Notes: generated by a model from the letters alone, not told the origin. Positions 22,251-34,767 are shown, numbered from the stretch's first letter. The stretch: DNA of 64,000 nucleotides from Helichrysum umbraculigerum (GCA_949592205.1 CATIUR010000003.1:151713259-151777258), one strand, 5' to 3'. Numbers and translations are program-made.

Positions 22251-25200
22251 ATGGAGATCGCTCCTGCGATGCTAGCTGCACACGACGGAACCGGAGAAAC
22301 CGCACCGGAAAGTGTTAATCGGAATTATTTTGATGACGACGATGATGATGAGGATGTTTGTAGGATCTGTCGGAATCCTGGAGACGATGATAATCCTCTT
22401 CGGTATCCTTGTGCTTGTAGCGGCAGTATAAAATTTGTTCATCAGGATTGCCTTCTACAGTGGCTAAATCATAGTAAAGCTCGCCAGTGTGAGGTTCGGT
22501 TTCTTTTATTTTAATTGTTTATATGCTGAGTTGATGTTTTTTTAGCAATTTTATATGATTGATTGTGGTTTTATTCTTAATTGGAGCTGATTTTAAAGAC
22601 ATAGTAGGGCAGCGTAGGATTCAAGCATTCATCATTTACAGGGCTAGATAGGAACTGTATACTTTTAGGTGGGTAGCTTAGGAATCAGTGTAAGTTGCTG
22701 TTACTAGCTTTTTGAAGCTAAGTATTGTGAGTCATTTGGAACTTAATTTTTTCGGTTATATATTGTAATTAGTGGCGGATATGCTATCCGTTGTTGTTGG
22801 CTAGATTATAACAGAAAGGTATATGACATGTAAGTTCTAAAGATATCATCTTCTGTGCTATCTGAGAGGACATTCGTTTTTGACAAAAGTGTAAAAGTAT
22901 CCATATGAAATTTTGTTTTTTATAAGTAATTAAATGCATAAGTAGCTGATCTTGCAAACTTGGTGAGGTACCGATAATTGGAGAAGTGTTATTGTTTGTT
23001 TCATAGTGGGGCATATTTTAATGGATGGCACAGAAGTTATATTAGCCAATGAAATATGGCGGTAGATTGACTATTGACTATTGAGGTATCACGCAGCCAC
23101 TCTGCTTGCCGTTGCACTCCCTTCGGCCTTCGGTTAAAAATATGGACCATGCACTCTTATAAGAACAATTTATCACCGTCTTTTATAAATGCTCATTAGA
23201 GTTTTGTGAGTGGAATGTATTGGCTCTTTTTTATGCTTAAACAATAGGTCTTTTAACTTGTTTCAGGTTTGCAAGCACCCATTCTCATTCTCACCTGTGT
23301 ATGCTGAGAATGCACCTACAAGGCTTCCTTTTCAAGAGTTTGTGGTTGGGATGACAATGAAAGCATATCATGTGCTGCAGTTCTTTCTGCGTCTCAGTTT
23401 TGTGCTTTCTGTATGGCTTTTGATCATACCATTTATTACTTTCTGGATATGGCGATTCTCATTTGTTAGGAATTATGGTGAAGCTCGGGGACTGTTCTTG
23501 AGTCATATTTCCACTACAATTATTCTTACTGACTGCCTTCATGGGTTCTTGCTCTCTGCAAGTATAGTGTTTATTTTTCTTGGGGCTACATCTTTGCGGG
23601 ATTATTTTAGACATTTGCGAGAAATTGGTGGGCAGGAAGGTGACAGAGAAGATGAAGGAGATAGAAATGGTGCCCGTGTTGCTAGAAGACAACCTGCTCA
23701 AGCCAATAGAAATCTAATTGGTGAGGGGAATGTTGAAGATGCTGGTGGAGCCCAAGGGATTGCTGGGGCTGGTCAGATGATAAGAAGGAATGCAGAAAAT
23801 GTTGCAGCCAGATGGGAGGTGCAAGCAGCTCGTCTTGAGGCACATGTTGAACAGATTTTTGATGGTTTAGATGATGGAGATGGTGCTGAGGATGTTCCTT
23901 TTGATGAGCTAGTTGGCATGCAGGGCCCTGTTTTCCATTTGGTGGAAAATGCATTTACTGTGAGTACAATCTTATAATTGCTGTTGCTATATATTTCATA
24001 ATTTTTTAAAAATCATTTCCTTTGGTTTCTGCAATTGTTTTTCCTTCATACTAATTCGTTAAGCATTCTATTACTCATAGGTTCTTGCCAGCAATATGAT
24101 ATTTCTTGGGGTTGTAATCCTCATGCCTTTCCACCTAGGACGATTTATACTCTATCATTTGTCGTGGTTCTTATCATCCGCCACCACGCCTGTGTTGTCA
24201 ACTGGTGTTAGCGAGCAAGCGCTTGCCTTGGCCAATATTACATTAAAGAATGCACTGACTGTGGTCACAAATTTGACATCTGATAGCAGCCCAGATAACA
24301 ACATGCTTAGCCACGCCACAGATATGTTAAAGGTGAACTCTACTGGACTTGTTGAGTCAGCTAACAATGTCACATCTCACGTTTCAACTGATCTTCTGAA
24401 AGGGACGACTGTTGGGGCTTCACGGTTGTCAGACATTACAATTCTTGCTGTAGGTTACATTTTCCTTTTCTCACTTGTCATCTTCTACCTTGGAGCTATT
24501 GCGGTAATTCGGTACAGTAAAGGAGAGCCTTTGACCACTGGAAGGTTTTATGGTATTGCTTCTATTGCTGAGACAATTCCTTCACTCTTCAGGCAGTGCG
24601 TGGCAGCAATGAGACATTTAATGACTATGATAAAGGTTGCCTTCCTGTTGGTCATTGAGTTGGGGGTTTTCCCTCTTATGTGTGGATGGTGGCTAGATGT
24701 TTGTACAATCAGAATGTTTGGAAAGTCTATGACTCAACGAGTTGAGTTCTTCTCGTCCTCTCCATTGGCAAGCTCATTAATTCATTGGGTTGTAGGGATT
24801 GTCTACATGTTACAAATATCGATATTTGTCAGCCTTCTGCGTGGGGTATAGCCTGATAACCTTTCACTAGATCATGTTTGACAGAAGGTGGCAATTTTGA
24901 CCCATTTACTTATGAATGGGTTGATTTGTCTTTCGCCCTTAAACAGGTCAAATGGGCCAACAGAAAATTAACTAAATGTTGGATGGGTTGGGAACAGGTT
25001 GAAGGTACTAAAGTCTATTTTAATGCATATATGATATAACCTCAAATATTTTAATGTTTAATGATACAGAGTACTACTGTAATAAGATTGTTTTTTAGTC
25101 ATAGTTAATACGTCAAGCATATGTTCTAAATAATGGACAAGATATGTTTGCAGGTCAACGGTACCTTGATAAACGTCGACTATTTTAATACGTTAACCAA

Positions 25201-28200
25201 TCTGCCTATCATGCCACCTCTATGTCTGATGTTCCAGTTTTCTCTCCTCTTATTGGGAGTAAATATATCTCATATGCATTTGGCAGGTTTTGCGTAATGG
25301 AGTTTTGTATTTTCTGCGAGATCCAGCTGATCCTAATTACAATCCATTTCGAGATCTGATTGATGATCCTGTGCACAAGCATGCCCGCAGGGTTTTGTTG
25401 TCTGTCAGTGTTTATGGGAGTTTAATTGTACTGCTTATATTTCTGCCAGTTAAGCTTGCCATGCAAATGGCTCCGTCCATTTTCCCTCTTGATATATCGT
25501 AAGGATTTTTTCTATGTTTTTGGGGCATCAATTTTTTCGATTCCTTGTTCTACTGCTTTTTGTATATTTACTGACAAGCACCATCTGTCGTTGCAGAGTA
25601 TCAGATCCATTTACTGAGATTCCTGCTAACATGCTTCTCTTTCAAATTTGCATCCCATTTGCTATTGAGCACTTTAAGTTGAAGGAGACGATCAAGACAC
25701 TTATGCGCTACTGGTTTACTGCACTTGGTTGGGCACTTGGTTTAACAGATTTCTTATTGCCCAGTCCTGAAGATGATGCTGGACAAGATAATGGGAATGG
25801 AGATCCTGTTAGACATGGGCAACTCGGTGGCCATGATAGAGCCGTGGTTGGATATTTGGCTCCCGAAGATTTAAACAGAGCCAGACAGGCGGCAGCTGGT
25901 GCTAATCTTGCAGAAGAGGTTGATGGCGATGAGCAATCTGATTCAGAGTAAGTTTTAGTAACATATTACAACAATATCATACAGAATCATGAATAGCATG
26001 TACATTCATTTTTATGCAGAACTAAATTTTCATTTGAAACTGGAGATTAGACATGCATCTTCTCATCTGATATTTTTATTTCATATCTACTAGGAGGTAT
26101 GGGTTTGTACTCTCTATTGTGATGCTTTTGCTGGTCGCATGGATGACACTGTTAATCTTCAATTCTGCTATAATTGTGGCTCCCATATACCTTGGAAGAG
26201 CATTGTTCAACTCCTTTACCCTTCTCCCAATAACTCACGGCATAAATTGCAATGGTAAGTAATTGAACTGAAGGCCCTGTCATTTTTGTGCAATGCACTA
26301 GAAGCTCATCTGTTTTATCGTGTTTCACTAAAACTTAACCTTATCCAGATTCTGATGCTATAATGTTACTTATGTAAACCACATTCTTTGATGGCTTTGT
26401 GCGATCGTTTTTATCTTTTTGGTTTGGAAAAGAGCTTTCTGTTTCTGCATATAATGGTTTGCAAATTGTTTCTGGTAATAAAAGAATATTGTAAATTATT
26501 CTGTCAAAACAAGTTCGTGAAAGCATCTCCAAATGAACAAGTCTTGTCTTGTTTTGTTCCCTGAATTGAAAACCAGTTTCTGACCTTGCAATTACCATTT
26601 TCTTAGATCTGTATGCATTCATTATTGGAAGTTATGTGATCTGGACTGCGATGGCTGGTGTAAGGTATTCCGTTGATCAAATTAAAACAAGGAGAGCTAC
26701 AGTTTTATTTGGTCAGATCTGGAAATGGTGCTCCATTGTTGCAAAAAGTTCAGTATTATTGTCTATATGGGTAAGGCCGCGTTTTCTGTTAGCTTTTTCT
26801 CTCTACATTAGGGTTCTCTCTTGTGTCACTTCATTTTATACTATTATATTTTTTTTTTCAGATTTTCATGATCCCGGTGTTGATTGGTTTGCTCTTTGAG
26901 CTTTTGGTAATTGTACCAATGCGGGTGCCTGTGGATGAAAGCCCAGTTTTCCTATTGTATCAGGATTGGGCTCTAGGACTTATCTTTCTCAAAATATGGA
27001 CTCGACTGGTGAGTAATGCGTATTTAACATGGCACAAGGATTCCATCAATGTCAATGCGCACACTTGACTTGATTTTTTCATATTCTGCATATGCATATG
27101 CAGTTCCGAAAGTTCATTCATTGTCTTGTAACTAGTTTAAATTTCATATCAGGTGGTTTTTGGATTATTGGTGTTAGTACACCTCTTTCCTTCAAACCAT
27201 GGTCATAAAAATGATATTATGTCATTCTTACCGAGATGACTTGTTAAAAAAAAATACCATGCAGAGTTTAGTGAACTATAGTAATTTTGTTGGTTGTATG
27301 TAAAGTGGCAAATTCAAACCGAATTGGTCAATCTGAAATTAAGTCAAATGGGTCATTTAGGTCAATAGTCACCAAAACTATTTTTTTTCGCAGTTGTAAT
27401 TATAGATTACTATGTTGATTTAAATAGTTTTGCAATCTTAGTTAACATCTTAATTATGTACAGGAAACTCTAAAAAATTTCTGGATAAAGCACATTATAT
27501 TGACTCAACCTGTGCCTAAATTGACTTGTTTTGACCCGTTTCTGGATTTGCTCGACTCGCCCATTTTGGCACTTGTATTTGTATGTAATTTTTTCTAGTT
27601 GTGTTTTATTTATGCTATGTTGTGAAGCGTGCGGTCGTAAATTGACCACATCACTAGGAAAGTTCCTATGTGTTCAATTTTCACTTTTTGACATAGTTCT
27701 CCATCTGCTCTTCTAAACAGGCGATGATGGAACACGTGTTGCCTTTAGTTGACGACAGCTGGCGGGTAAAGTTCGAGCGGGTGAGGGACGATGGTTTCTC
27801 AAGGCTGCAAGGATTTTGGGTGCTACGTGAGATTGTGGTCCCCGTCATCATGAAACTTCTAACCGCTTTATGCATTCCTTACGTATTAGCTAGAGGGGTA
27901 TTTCCTGCTTTCGGGTACCCTCTAGTAGTCAACTCAGCTGTGTACAGATTTGCATGGCTTGGGTGCCTTGGTTTCAGTTTGTTATGCTTTTGCGCAAAGC
28001 GGTTCCATGTCTGGTTCACCAACCTTCACAACTCGATTAGAGATGACCGCTATTTGATTGGTCGAAGACTTCATAACTTTGGGGAAGACAAACAGGAGAC
28101 TGTGGGTCCTGTAGTTGAGACTTCGGGTTTTGTGGGAGTTGCACTGATGAGAGATGATGGAGGTGATGCTGATTTAGGGTTGAGGCATAGGCACAATATT

Positions 28201-28215
28201 CCAATAGAAGCTTGA
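22251..28215 (+). CDS. SUD1: SUD1/CER9-type ER membrane E3 ubiquitin ligase (Doa10/TEB4 family)
   Basis: Exons: 22251-22493, 23267-23959, 24081-24845, 25287-25498, 25597-25947, 26094-26254, 26607-26770, 26862-27008, 27721-28215, all GT-AG and phase-consistent, giving 1076 aa (Arabidopsis SUD1 is about 1100). The RING-CH finger is C4HC3: C37, C40, C54, C56, H64, C67, C80, C83, split by intron 1. It is followed by many hydrophobic membrane segments, an acidic cytosolic loop (about residues 220-290) and the conserved Doa10 core (PLVVNSAVYRFAW, IRDDRYLIGRRLHNFGED near the C-terminus). The family ubiquitinates ER proteins for degradation; in Arabidopsis SUD1/CER9 tunes HMG-CoA reductase activity, cuticle wax and drought response. 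The start is the ATG at 22251; an upstream in-frame TTG is not used. No damage is visible, so this looks functional. Introns carry GGGTCA-type repeat debris (about 24890-25010, 27300-27560). Confidence 0.95.
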
Positions 28216-28604
28216 GTAAGGTGGTTCTGGTAACGAGTAAGCAATATTCCTCGTTAATCCATAATTTAACCTCGTTTTGTGTTATTTTTGTTAGTTCTGT
28301 GAATATGGTTTGTGCGATATTAGCAAGTGTATAAAGATACAGAAACTTTTGTGTTGTGTGGGTTCATATAAAAGAGGGGGTATCTAGTCATTTTTACTAG
28401 TTAGCATCTTGTGCACTTTTAAACTGTGTTGTTACAAATGTATTATTTCCATGCAAACAAACAGATGAAATGGAAATTTGTAAAAATGGGTGTGATGTAA
28501 AAATCAATTTGTAAATACTTAGACTAAAGAAATAAGAAATACGGATCGTAGTATTTTAGGGTCATCAAACACAATAAAATCGTCAACCTCCTCTTATTAT
28601 TATA
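28216..28604 (+). other. 3'UTR and downstream spacer
   Basis: T-rich sequence suited to a plant 3'UTR and poly(A) region; no precise cleavage site is claimed. No other gene is seen. Confidence 0.4.
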
Positions 28605-28660
28605 CTCTCCGTGTCCCATATTAACTATTAAGTAGGGGACATTTAAAATGGGACAGAGAG
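28605..28660. mobile_element. 56-bp Stowaway-like mini element
   Basis: The inverted ends CTCTCCGTGTCCCAT and ATGGGACAGAGAG are flanked by TA on both sides. It is too short for a normal Stowaway and is probably an internally deleted copy. Confidence 0.5.
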
Positions 28661-28727
28661 TAATAATTAAGTATCGGAGTAATCATGATTATCAACAATC
28701 ACGATCATTTACTAACCATTCATAATA

Positions 28728-28924
28728 CTACCTCCGTTCCAAAATTATAGTCCATCTTTCCTTTTTGGGACGTCCCAAAATAATTGTCTACTTCCCATTT
28801 CAACCAATAAGAAGAGAGTTTAGTGGGTGCATATTCTATTTGAGTGGTTGAAAACTGTTGTGGTCCAACTTTTATTAAACTGTGTGCTTTTTGTTGGTGG
28901 ACAATAATTTTGGGACGGAGGGAG
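28728..28924. mobile_element. Intact Stowaway MITE, 197 bp
   Basis: The ends CTACCTCCGTTCC and GGGACGGAGGGAG are flanked by TA at 28726-28727 and 28925-28926. It is the same family as the split copy at 8756-18747. Confidence 0.85.
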
Positions 28925-28947
28925 TAGCAAGTTAATCGTTAAAATAA

Positions 28948-28975
28948 CTAGTAATTTTATCCCGTGCAATGTACG
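28948..28975 (-). other. Helitron-type 3' terminus
   Basis: The minus strand reads a CCGT ... ACGGG hairpin, ATAAAATTA and CTAG|T. The 5' end was not located; AT-rich sequence to about 29219 may belong to it. Confidence 0.5.
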
Positions 28976-29227
28976 GTATTATTACTTTTTGTTATTCACT
29001 TATCTATTTATATTAATATAAGTTAGATGGTAACGATACAAAATATGTAAATTCTAGTTTCTCTAAATTTAAATTTTAAGTTGATGATTTCTCCGCAATT
29101 TATAACATTTTTAATGAATTACTTAATCAAGGTTTACGTACACTTGATTGAATGTATTTAAAAAAATAGTAATACTTTGGTAAAACTCAAATTATAAACC
29201 CATCATTTTCATCAAACATATATAAGT

Positions 29228-29762
29228 CAATGTTTTAAAACCCGGGTTTTTAGTAGACCCGGAAAAGTTTTAATTTCTGGTCGGACCGGTTGGGCCGGAA
29301 GGTCGGACCGGAGTTAATAATAGCATACGGTAGTAGTATTTAGTGAATTTTTTTTATTTTTTTATAATTATAATTATAATTATAATTATTAATTATATCA
29401 TTTATAATAATTAGAGTAATAAAGGGAGATGACACATCGATTCACTTTTTATTCTTGGAATACACATCAATATAATAATTATATAATCCATAGAGTAATA
29501 AATGGTGATGACACATCAGTCAAAGATTCCCTCATTACCCTCATTATTCTTGAAATACACAATCAGTTAATATATCCTAATTATAAATGATTAAATGTAC
29601 ATAGAAATTGTAAAAAAAAAAAACATGAAACCGGGTCAATGTGCCGGTCCGGGTCAACCGGGTCGTTGACTAGTCAACGTATTGAAAAACCCGGTTTTTT
29701 GGCCCGGAAATCTCTAACAATGCGGTCCGACCGAGCCGGTCGAACCGGGTCTTAAAACACTG
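29228..29762. mobile_element. hAT-type MITE, 535 bp
   Basis: The ends CAATGTTTTAAAACCCGG and CCGGGTCTTAAAACACTG form an imperfect inverted repeat and are flanked by ATATAAGT (29220-29227 and 29763-29770). Subterminal CCGGTC/GACCGG motifs are abundant. It shares termini with the 290-bp MITE at 35467-35756. Confidence 0.85.
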
Positions 29763-29770
29763 ATATAAGT

Positions 29771-32277
29771 GGAGTCAAATGAGTACACCAACTTTGAGTG
29801 AGAATGAGGAACCAATAGATTTCTGCCATGTGTCATTTTATTCTGTCTCCTCCACATTTTTAAAAATTAAATATCTCACAAATGGTAAGTCAAAAAATCA
29901 TGAAAATTGCACCATAAAATTCAGCGTTTTCTCCTCTTTGACTTGCCATCCCTCAAGGCATACTTTCGACAACTTTTTTTCTTCTTCCATTTTTTGGTGG
30001 GTTTTACAAATTAGTAACACATGTGTTAGTATTGCGTTTAGGGTTTAGGGTTTGGGGTTTAGGGGTTAGGGTTTGAGGTTTGGGCCCCAAACCTCAAACC
30101 CTAAACCCTAACCCCTAAACCCCAAACCCTAAACACTAAACGCAATACTAACACATGTGTTACTAATTTGTAAAACCCACCAAAAAATTGAAGAAAAAAA
30201 AAAGTTGTCGAAAGTATGCCTTGAGGGACGGCAAATCGAAGAGGATAAAACGCTGAATTCAAAGGTGCAATATTCATAATTTTTCGATTTGTCGTTTTTG
30301 AGATAATTGATGTTGGGGGTAAATGTAACATCCTCTCCAGTGGCCTGGTATTTTTCTAATTATAATTGAGTATTTAATAGTTTTAAATAATTTTGCTATA
30401 TAATTGATTAAATTGTGAAAGTTGCCTAAATAGGTCTTAGGACTTATTGTGGATAAGGAAATGTTGCTTGTTTTAATATATTAAAGTTGACGGAACAATA
30501 AAATGAATTTCTCGCATTTAGTGATTAAGCGCCAGACAATAGATTTAGAGCGGGTATAAAATACCCATTGTTTGGGGCCGGTTAAATTAAGGGCCGATCC
30601 CTTTATTGGGATCACTTTCCCAATTCTCTCTTTCAAATAACACCATAAACCCTAACCTAAACATATGATCAAATCATTAACTGGAAGTGAGAATCGAAGT
30701 GTGATCTTTTACTAGCTATCATCATCTTCATCATCTTCCTCTTCTTCTATTCATCATCATCCCCATTTTAAGGTAATGAAGCTCATAAGTTCATATGTTA
30801 GGTTTGATGAATAATTGATAGATTGAATTGATTCTTGAGTTTATGTGATGTTTATTTGTGATATATAATGTTATGTGATGATTCTTAACTAGTTAGATGC
30901 ATTAGAATCGAGTTTGATGAGCTTGATTTATGAAAATGGTATTTGTGTTCGTTCAGGTCTGTTCTTGAGCTGAAGAACAGATGAACGCGATCCCGGCTAT
31001 GGTTCCGGATCGCGTTCCCTTGTTGAAAACGACCTATTCGAGTTTTTGGCCTTAGAAACGCGATCCAGGCCAAGTATCCGGATCGCGTTTGCTAGTGTTA
31101 TTCGGTCACAGAATTTTTGCTAAAGGACGAACGCGATCCAGCCTGCCTAGTCAGGATCGCGTTTGCATGTTAAATTTTGATGGATTCTTATAAATTTCAT
31201 ATATGCATAGGTGTTTAGAGGTTGGGTTAATAGTGACATTTATTGGATGCTATTGTGGTATTCTATAATAATGTTCATTTTGATATTTACGAATTATGAG
31301 GTAAAGTACTAACTTATGTTGAATTATTGATTCTCAGATCCTCCGAAAGATAAGTAATCTCTGGAATCGGAGATTTTGAAGACAGAGGTATCGGTGAGTG
31401 GATTCAGAGCTCACCATTTAATTTAGTTGTGATCATTTGATTGCAACGAATCAACGTGAATATGTTTTGTTGAGTAGTTAATATACCTTGTTGACTGTGA
31501 ACCTATGTGCTATGTGTTTGGCCTTCGGGCATCAGTTGTTAACGAGGTCAACAGGTTGTTAAATGGTTGGTTGAACTAGGCAGGGGTTGAATGAATGATA
31601 CAGAGTCGTACTTCATTTGTTGTGTGTTTGATTCTGTATTTGAGTTCAACTACCACTAGTTATCGGTCTCGTCCGTATGGCCATACGGATATGGTTGGGT
31701 AAGTGTTCTTGGGGAGCCACCCGGGTATTACGGTTATCCCCAGAGCCACCGATCCTCGTTAAGTTGTTGTTGAATTGTTGAATATCGTATTGCGGTTGTT
31801 TGAAGCAATTATATGATTATGCTAAGTTAGATGTTGTGTTATGAACTCACTCACTTAGCTTTGTGCTAATCCCTCGTATTTACTTTCTGCAGATTATATT
31901 TTGAATAGGTGAGTAGCAGAAAGTAAATGCTCTAGGAGCTGGGGAATGTTTTGACAGCTTGCTACTCTGATTATATTTTGTAACCGTTAATGCTAAGTTT
32001 TATATAATACCCCGTGTTATGTGTTTGTAACCATGTTTAACTTGACATGACTTAACTTATGATCGGTTTATGATCTTTGGTTCTAACGTATAGTAATTAA
32101 ATATGTTTTAAATCTCTTCGCTTCCGTGTTTTCAATATAATAATATTATGTAAGAATGAGGGGTGTTATAGTAAATGAGTTTTGTACATGTAGAACATTC
32201 TCTTTGTACACATGGCACAATATCATTGGTTCCTTCGTTCTCACACAAATTCCTATTCTCATTTGAACTCCCACCCT
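29771..32277. mobile_element. Fold-back element FB1 with telomere-like centre, split by a solo LTR
   Basis: The left arm (29771-30084) is the approximate reverse complement of the right arm (30085-30323 plus 32176-32277). The outer ends GGAGTCAAATGAG and CATTTGAACTCC face each other, and ATATAAGT flanks both sides (29763-29770, 32278-32285). The centre at about 30084 is an inverted array of degenerate TTTAGGG plant telomere repeats meeting head to head at GGGCCCC. There is no coding capacity; the 76-89 codon frames in the arms are arm shadows. Confidence 0.85.
30324..32170. mobile_element. Solo LTR, 1847 bp, gypsy type
   Basis: It begins TGTAACATCC and ends GGGTGTTATA, near-complementary ends, with a perfect 5-bp duplication GTAAA at 30319-30323 and 32171-32175. 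No internal region, primer-binding site or second LTR is present, so it arose by LTR-LTR recombination. The last dinucleotide is TA rather than CA, consistent with a C-to-T change. It carries three inverted pairs AACGCGATCC/GGATCGCGTT at a 73-bp spacing (from 30984, 31057 and 31130). Confidence 0.88.
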
Positions 32278-32285
32278 ATATAAGT

Positions 32286-32555
32286 GATCAGTTAGTATTT
32301 TCTTTTCGGTTTGTCAGCTAGTTGTTTTTTTCTTTGGAAAAGCCAAAGCTTCAATTAGTAACTATACCAACTCGAAACACACGTTTGAAACAATACATAA
32401 AGTCTACTACTGTATTACATTGACAAAATAAAATAGAACAAGTAAATTAAAACCCTCATTACTCCTTCAACTACCCATCTCATCATTGCCCAAGTTTGCC
32501 TTGGAAGCATTTTTTGGCTTTCGGGTTTTATTCTTATAGCAACTCGAAACACACA
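32286..32555. other. Spacer between FB1 and the Harbinger element
   Basis: AT-rich sequence without a supported gene; AACTCGAAACACAC occurs twice (about 32369 and 32540). Confidence 0.4.
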
Positions 32556-32558
32556 TTA

Positions 32559-34764
32559 GGCTTGTCCCAACGCCGGTCGTCGGCTCCAAAGCGACGAACC
32601 GACAAGGATGGCACCGCTCAGTCGGTTGCCATCGTCGGTTTCCATCTTCGGTAAACCGAAGTGATCCATCGGTTTTGTGTGGGCCCCATTTTCATATATA
32701 TATATTTTTTGTTACCGTTGAAAAAATAAAAAAAAAACAATTTTTTAAAAAAAGCCGTTGGGGGAGCGTCCCTTTTTTGTTTTAATTTTTTTTTTAAACT
32801 CTCCACTTTTACCTATTAATACACCCTACACTGCACTCATTTTCACACAACATTTTACACAACACATACTCTCTATTCCACCATCTCTCTCACACAACAA
32901 TCTTTTAAACAATTTCTTTTATTCTTTACAACTCAAAAACCACACTTAAAAGAAATCTCTCAAAAAAATGTCTAAAAACAACAAATCAACAACTAAAAAT
33001 AAAAAAAGAGATCAACAAAAAATTGCCAAAGATATGTGGTAAAATTTGTTGAATACCCCGTTACCAAACCCGACCTCACCAAACACTCAAGCTTCCGGAT
33101 CTTCGTCTCAACCTACCGGGTTTGCCAACTTACCACCTATTGCAAGCCCATTCACCCTTGATCCACACGACCCGATGAATAATTATGCATTCCAAGGGTG
33201 GTACACAAACACACAATGCTCACCACCACAATCACAGTTCCCCCACAAAACACAATGGTCACAACCACAGTGGCACCAAAACACACAATGGTCACAACCA
33301 CAATGGTCACCACAACAACCACAGTTTTCTCCAAGCTCATCCAACCCCAGTCACCAACAAATGAATTTCACCGTACCACAAACTTTGGAAGAAAGCTCCG
33401 ACGAGGCGAACATAGAACCGGAACCGGAACCCCAACCCGAACCCGAATCCGAACCCGAAGCCCAAAACGACAAGAAAAAGGGTAAACGGGTTCAAAAGGT
33501 TCAAAGGGCTAAACGGGCTCAAACACGTTGGACGGATGAGGAGGCTAGGATTTTAGCGGAGCGGTGGATACATTGTTCCGAAAACGGTGTCCAAGGAAAA
33601 AATCAATCAAACGAGTCCTTTTGGGCTAAAGTGATCCAAGGTTACAATTCTTGTGTCTCAACAAACCGTAACTTTAATCAACTTTCTGGCAAATGGTACA
33701 AGATTTCTCACGACTCAAAAACATTCCAAGCTCTCTACAAACACTACAAAGAAATTTGCCCACAAAGCGGAGCCGACGAAAACGACATTATGATTGCTAC
33801 CCGAAAAGCATTCCGGCAACAAGTCAAGCGTGCGTTCATTTACGAGTCATCTTGGAATGTTCTTAAACATTTTCCAAAATTCTTTAGCGAGCCGGGCGTA
33901 ATGGCCAACGAAGATTCTTTCCAACCATTTGTCACCGATCTGGACGCGGATGAACAACCGACTAAAACGGCTCTTGATGCGAACATGAAACGGTTGTTCC
34001 AAAACGACTACATCCGCCGTCCTTCGGGCCGAAAGGCCGCAAAAAGTACGGCCTCAAGCTCCGCCGGTTCGTCTTCACGAAGTGTTCAATCTGAAAAAAT
34101 GGACACACTTGAAGCAGTCAGGCAAACCGCTCTCGCACAACAGGAAGCAATCAAAATGATTAAGGAAAATGCGATGAAAAAAGCCGCCTACAAAGCTTTG
34201 AGTTTTGTGTGTAAAAAACTTCCGAAAAAAGCGTCTAAAAAAGAAATTAAAATGCTAAAAAACGCGAGGAAAGAATTCGTGACACTCTACCAAGACAAAT
34301 ATGGCAACAACGAATCGGACGAAGACGAGCAAGAAAACACGAACGAAACCGAGGAGTCGAGCTCCGATTAGATTACTTTATAATTCTAGTATTTTTTTAA
34401 TTATCGTACTTTTTAATTTTTAGGATTTCTCGTAATTTTTATTTTTTAGGAAATGTACTTTTTATTTTTTAAGTTTATTGTTCTTTTAATTTTTTAGAAA
34501 GTGTTGTAATTTTAATTTTCAATAAAATGTGTTCAGATTAGGCAGGGAACATGAGGCACAGTTCCTATTTAAATTATATTGTGTTTTATTTAAATAATTG
34601 TGTTTTAGTTGATTAAATAATGGTCAGTGGGTCCCAGAAATATGAAGTGATGGATCAGGGATGGAAGGGGTCTGTCAATTTCAGTAAGTTTTCTGAAAAA
34701 ACTGACGTGGCACTGACGTGGCTCTGTCAGTTTCAGTCAGTTGGATTTTGAGTTGGGAGTGGTC
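32559..34764 (+). mobile_element. PIF/Harbinger-type element carrying ORF1 only, 2.2 kb
   Basis: Imperfect inverted ends GGCTTGTCCCAACG and TTGGGAGTGGTC are flanked by TTA (32556-32558 and 34765-34767), the PIF/Harbinger target. It holds the Myb-like ORF1 but no DDE transposase, so it needs a transposase from elsewhere. The ends are rather diverged, which limits confidence in the exact borders. Confidence 0.7.
32968..34371 (+). pseudogene. Harbinger ORF1, Myb/SANT-like DNA-binding protein with an early stop
   Basis: In PIF/Harbinger elements ORF1 encodes a Myb/SANT-like DNA-binding partner that works with the DDE transposase; plant annotations often call such proteins glutathione S-transferase T3-like. 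The ATG at 32968 opens the frame, but codon 25 is TAA (33040-33042, after KDMW); the frame then stays open to 34371, 442 codons after the stop. It has a Gln/Pro-rich repeat (QWSQPQW twice, about 33260-33310), an acidic EPEPEPQPEPE stretch, a basic cluster, a trihelix/Myb-like domain (RWTDEEARILAERWI ... QLSGKWYKI, about 33524-33730) and a basic C-terminal coil. The stop may be a simple point mutation or an in-frame downstream start may be used (no ATG follows before residue 47). Confidence 0.8.
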
Positions 34765-34767
34765 TTA

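Noticed and set aside
27009..27720. Short plus-strand ORFs in the last intron of the SUD1 gene (for example 27531-27716) as an extra exon
   Set aside because: Exon 8 (ending 27008) and exon 9 (starting 27721) join in frame and match the family without an extra segment.
30324..32170. This block as a protein-coding host gene
   Set aside because: It has LTR ends, a GTAAA duplication and no ORF above about 60 codons; a solo LTR explains it.
33198..33522. Overlapping ORFs in other frames of the Harbinger ORF1 (Thr/Val-rich plus strand, Val/Phe-rich minus strand)
   Set aside because: They are shadows of the Gln/Pro- and Glu/Pro-rich repeats of ORF1.
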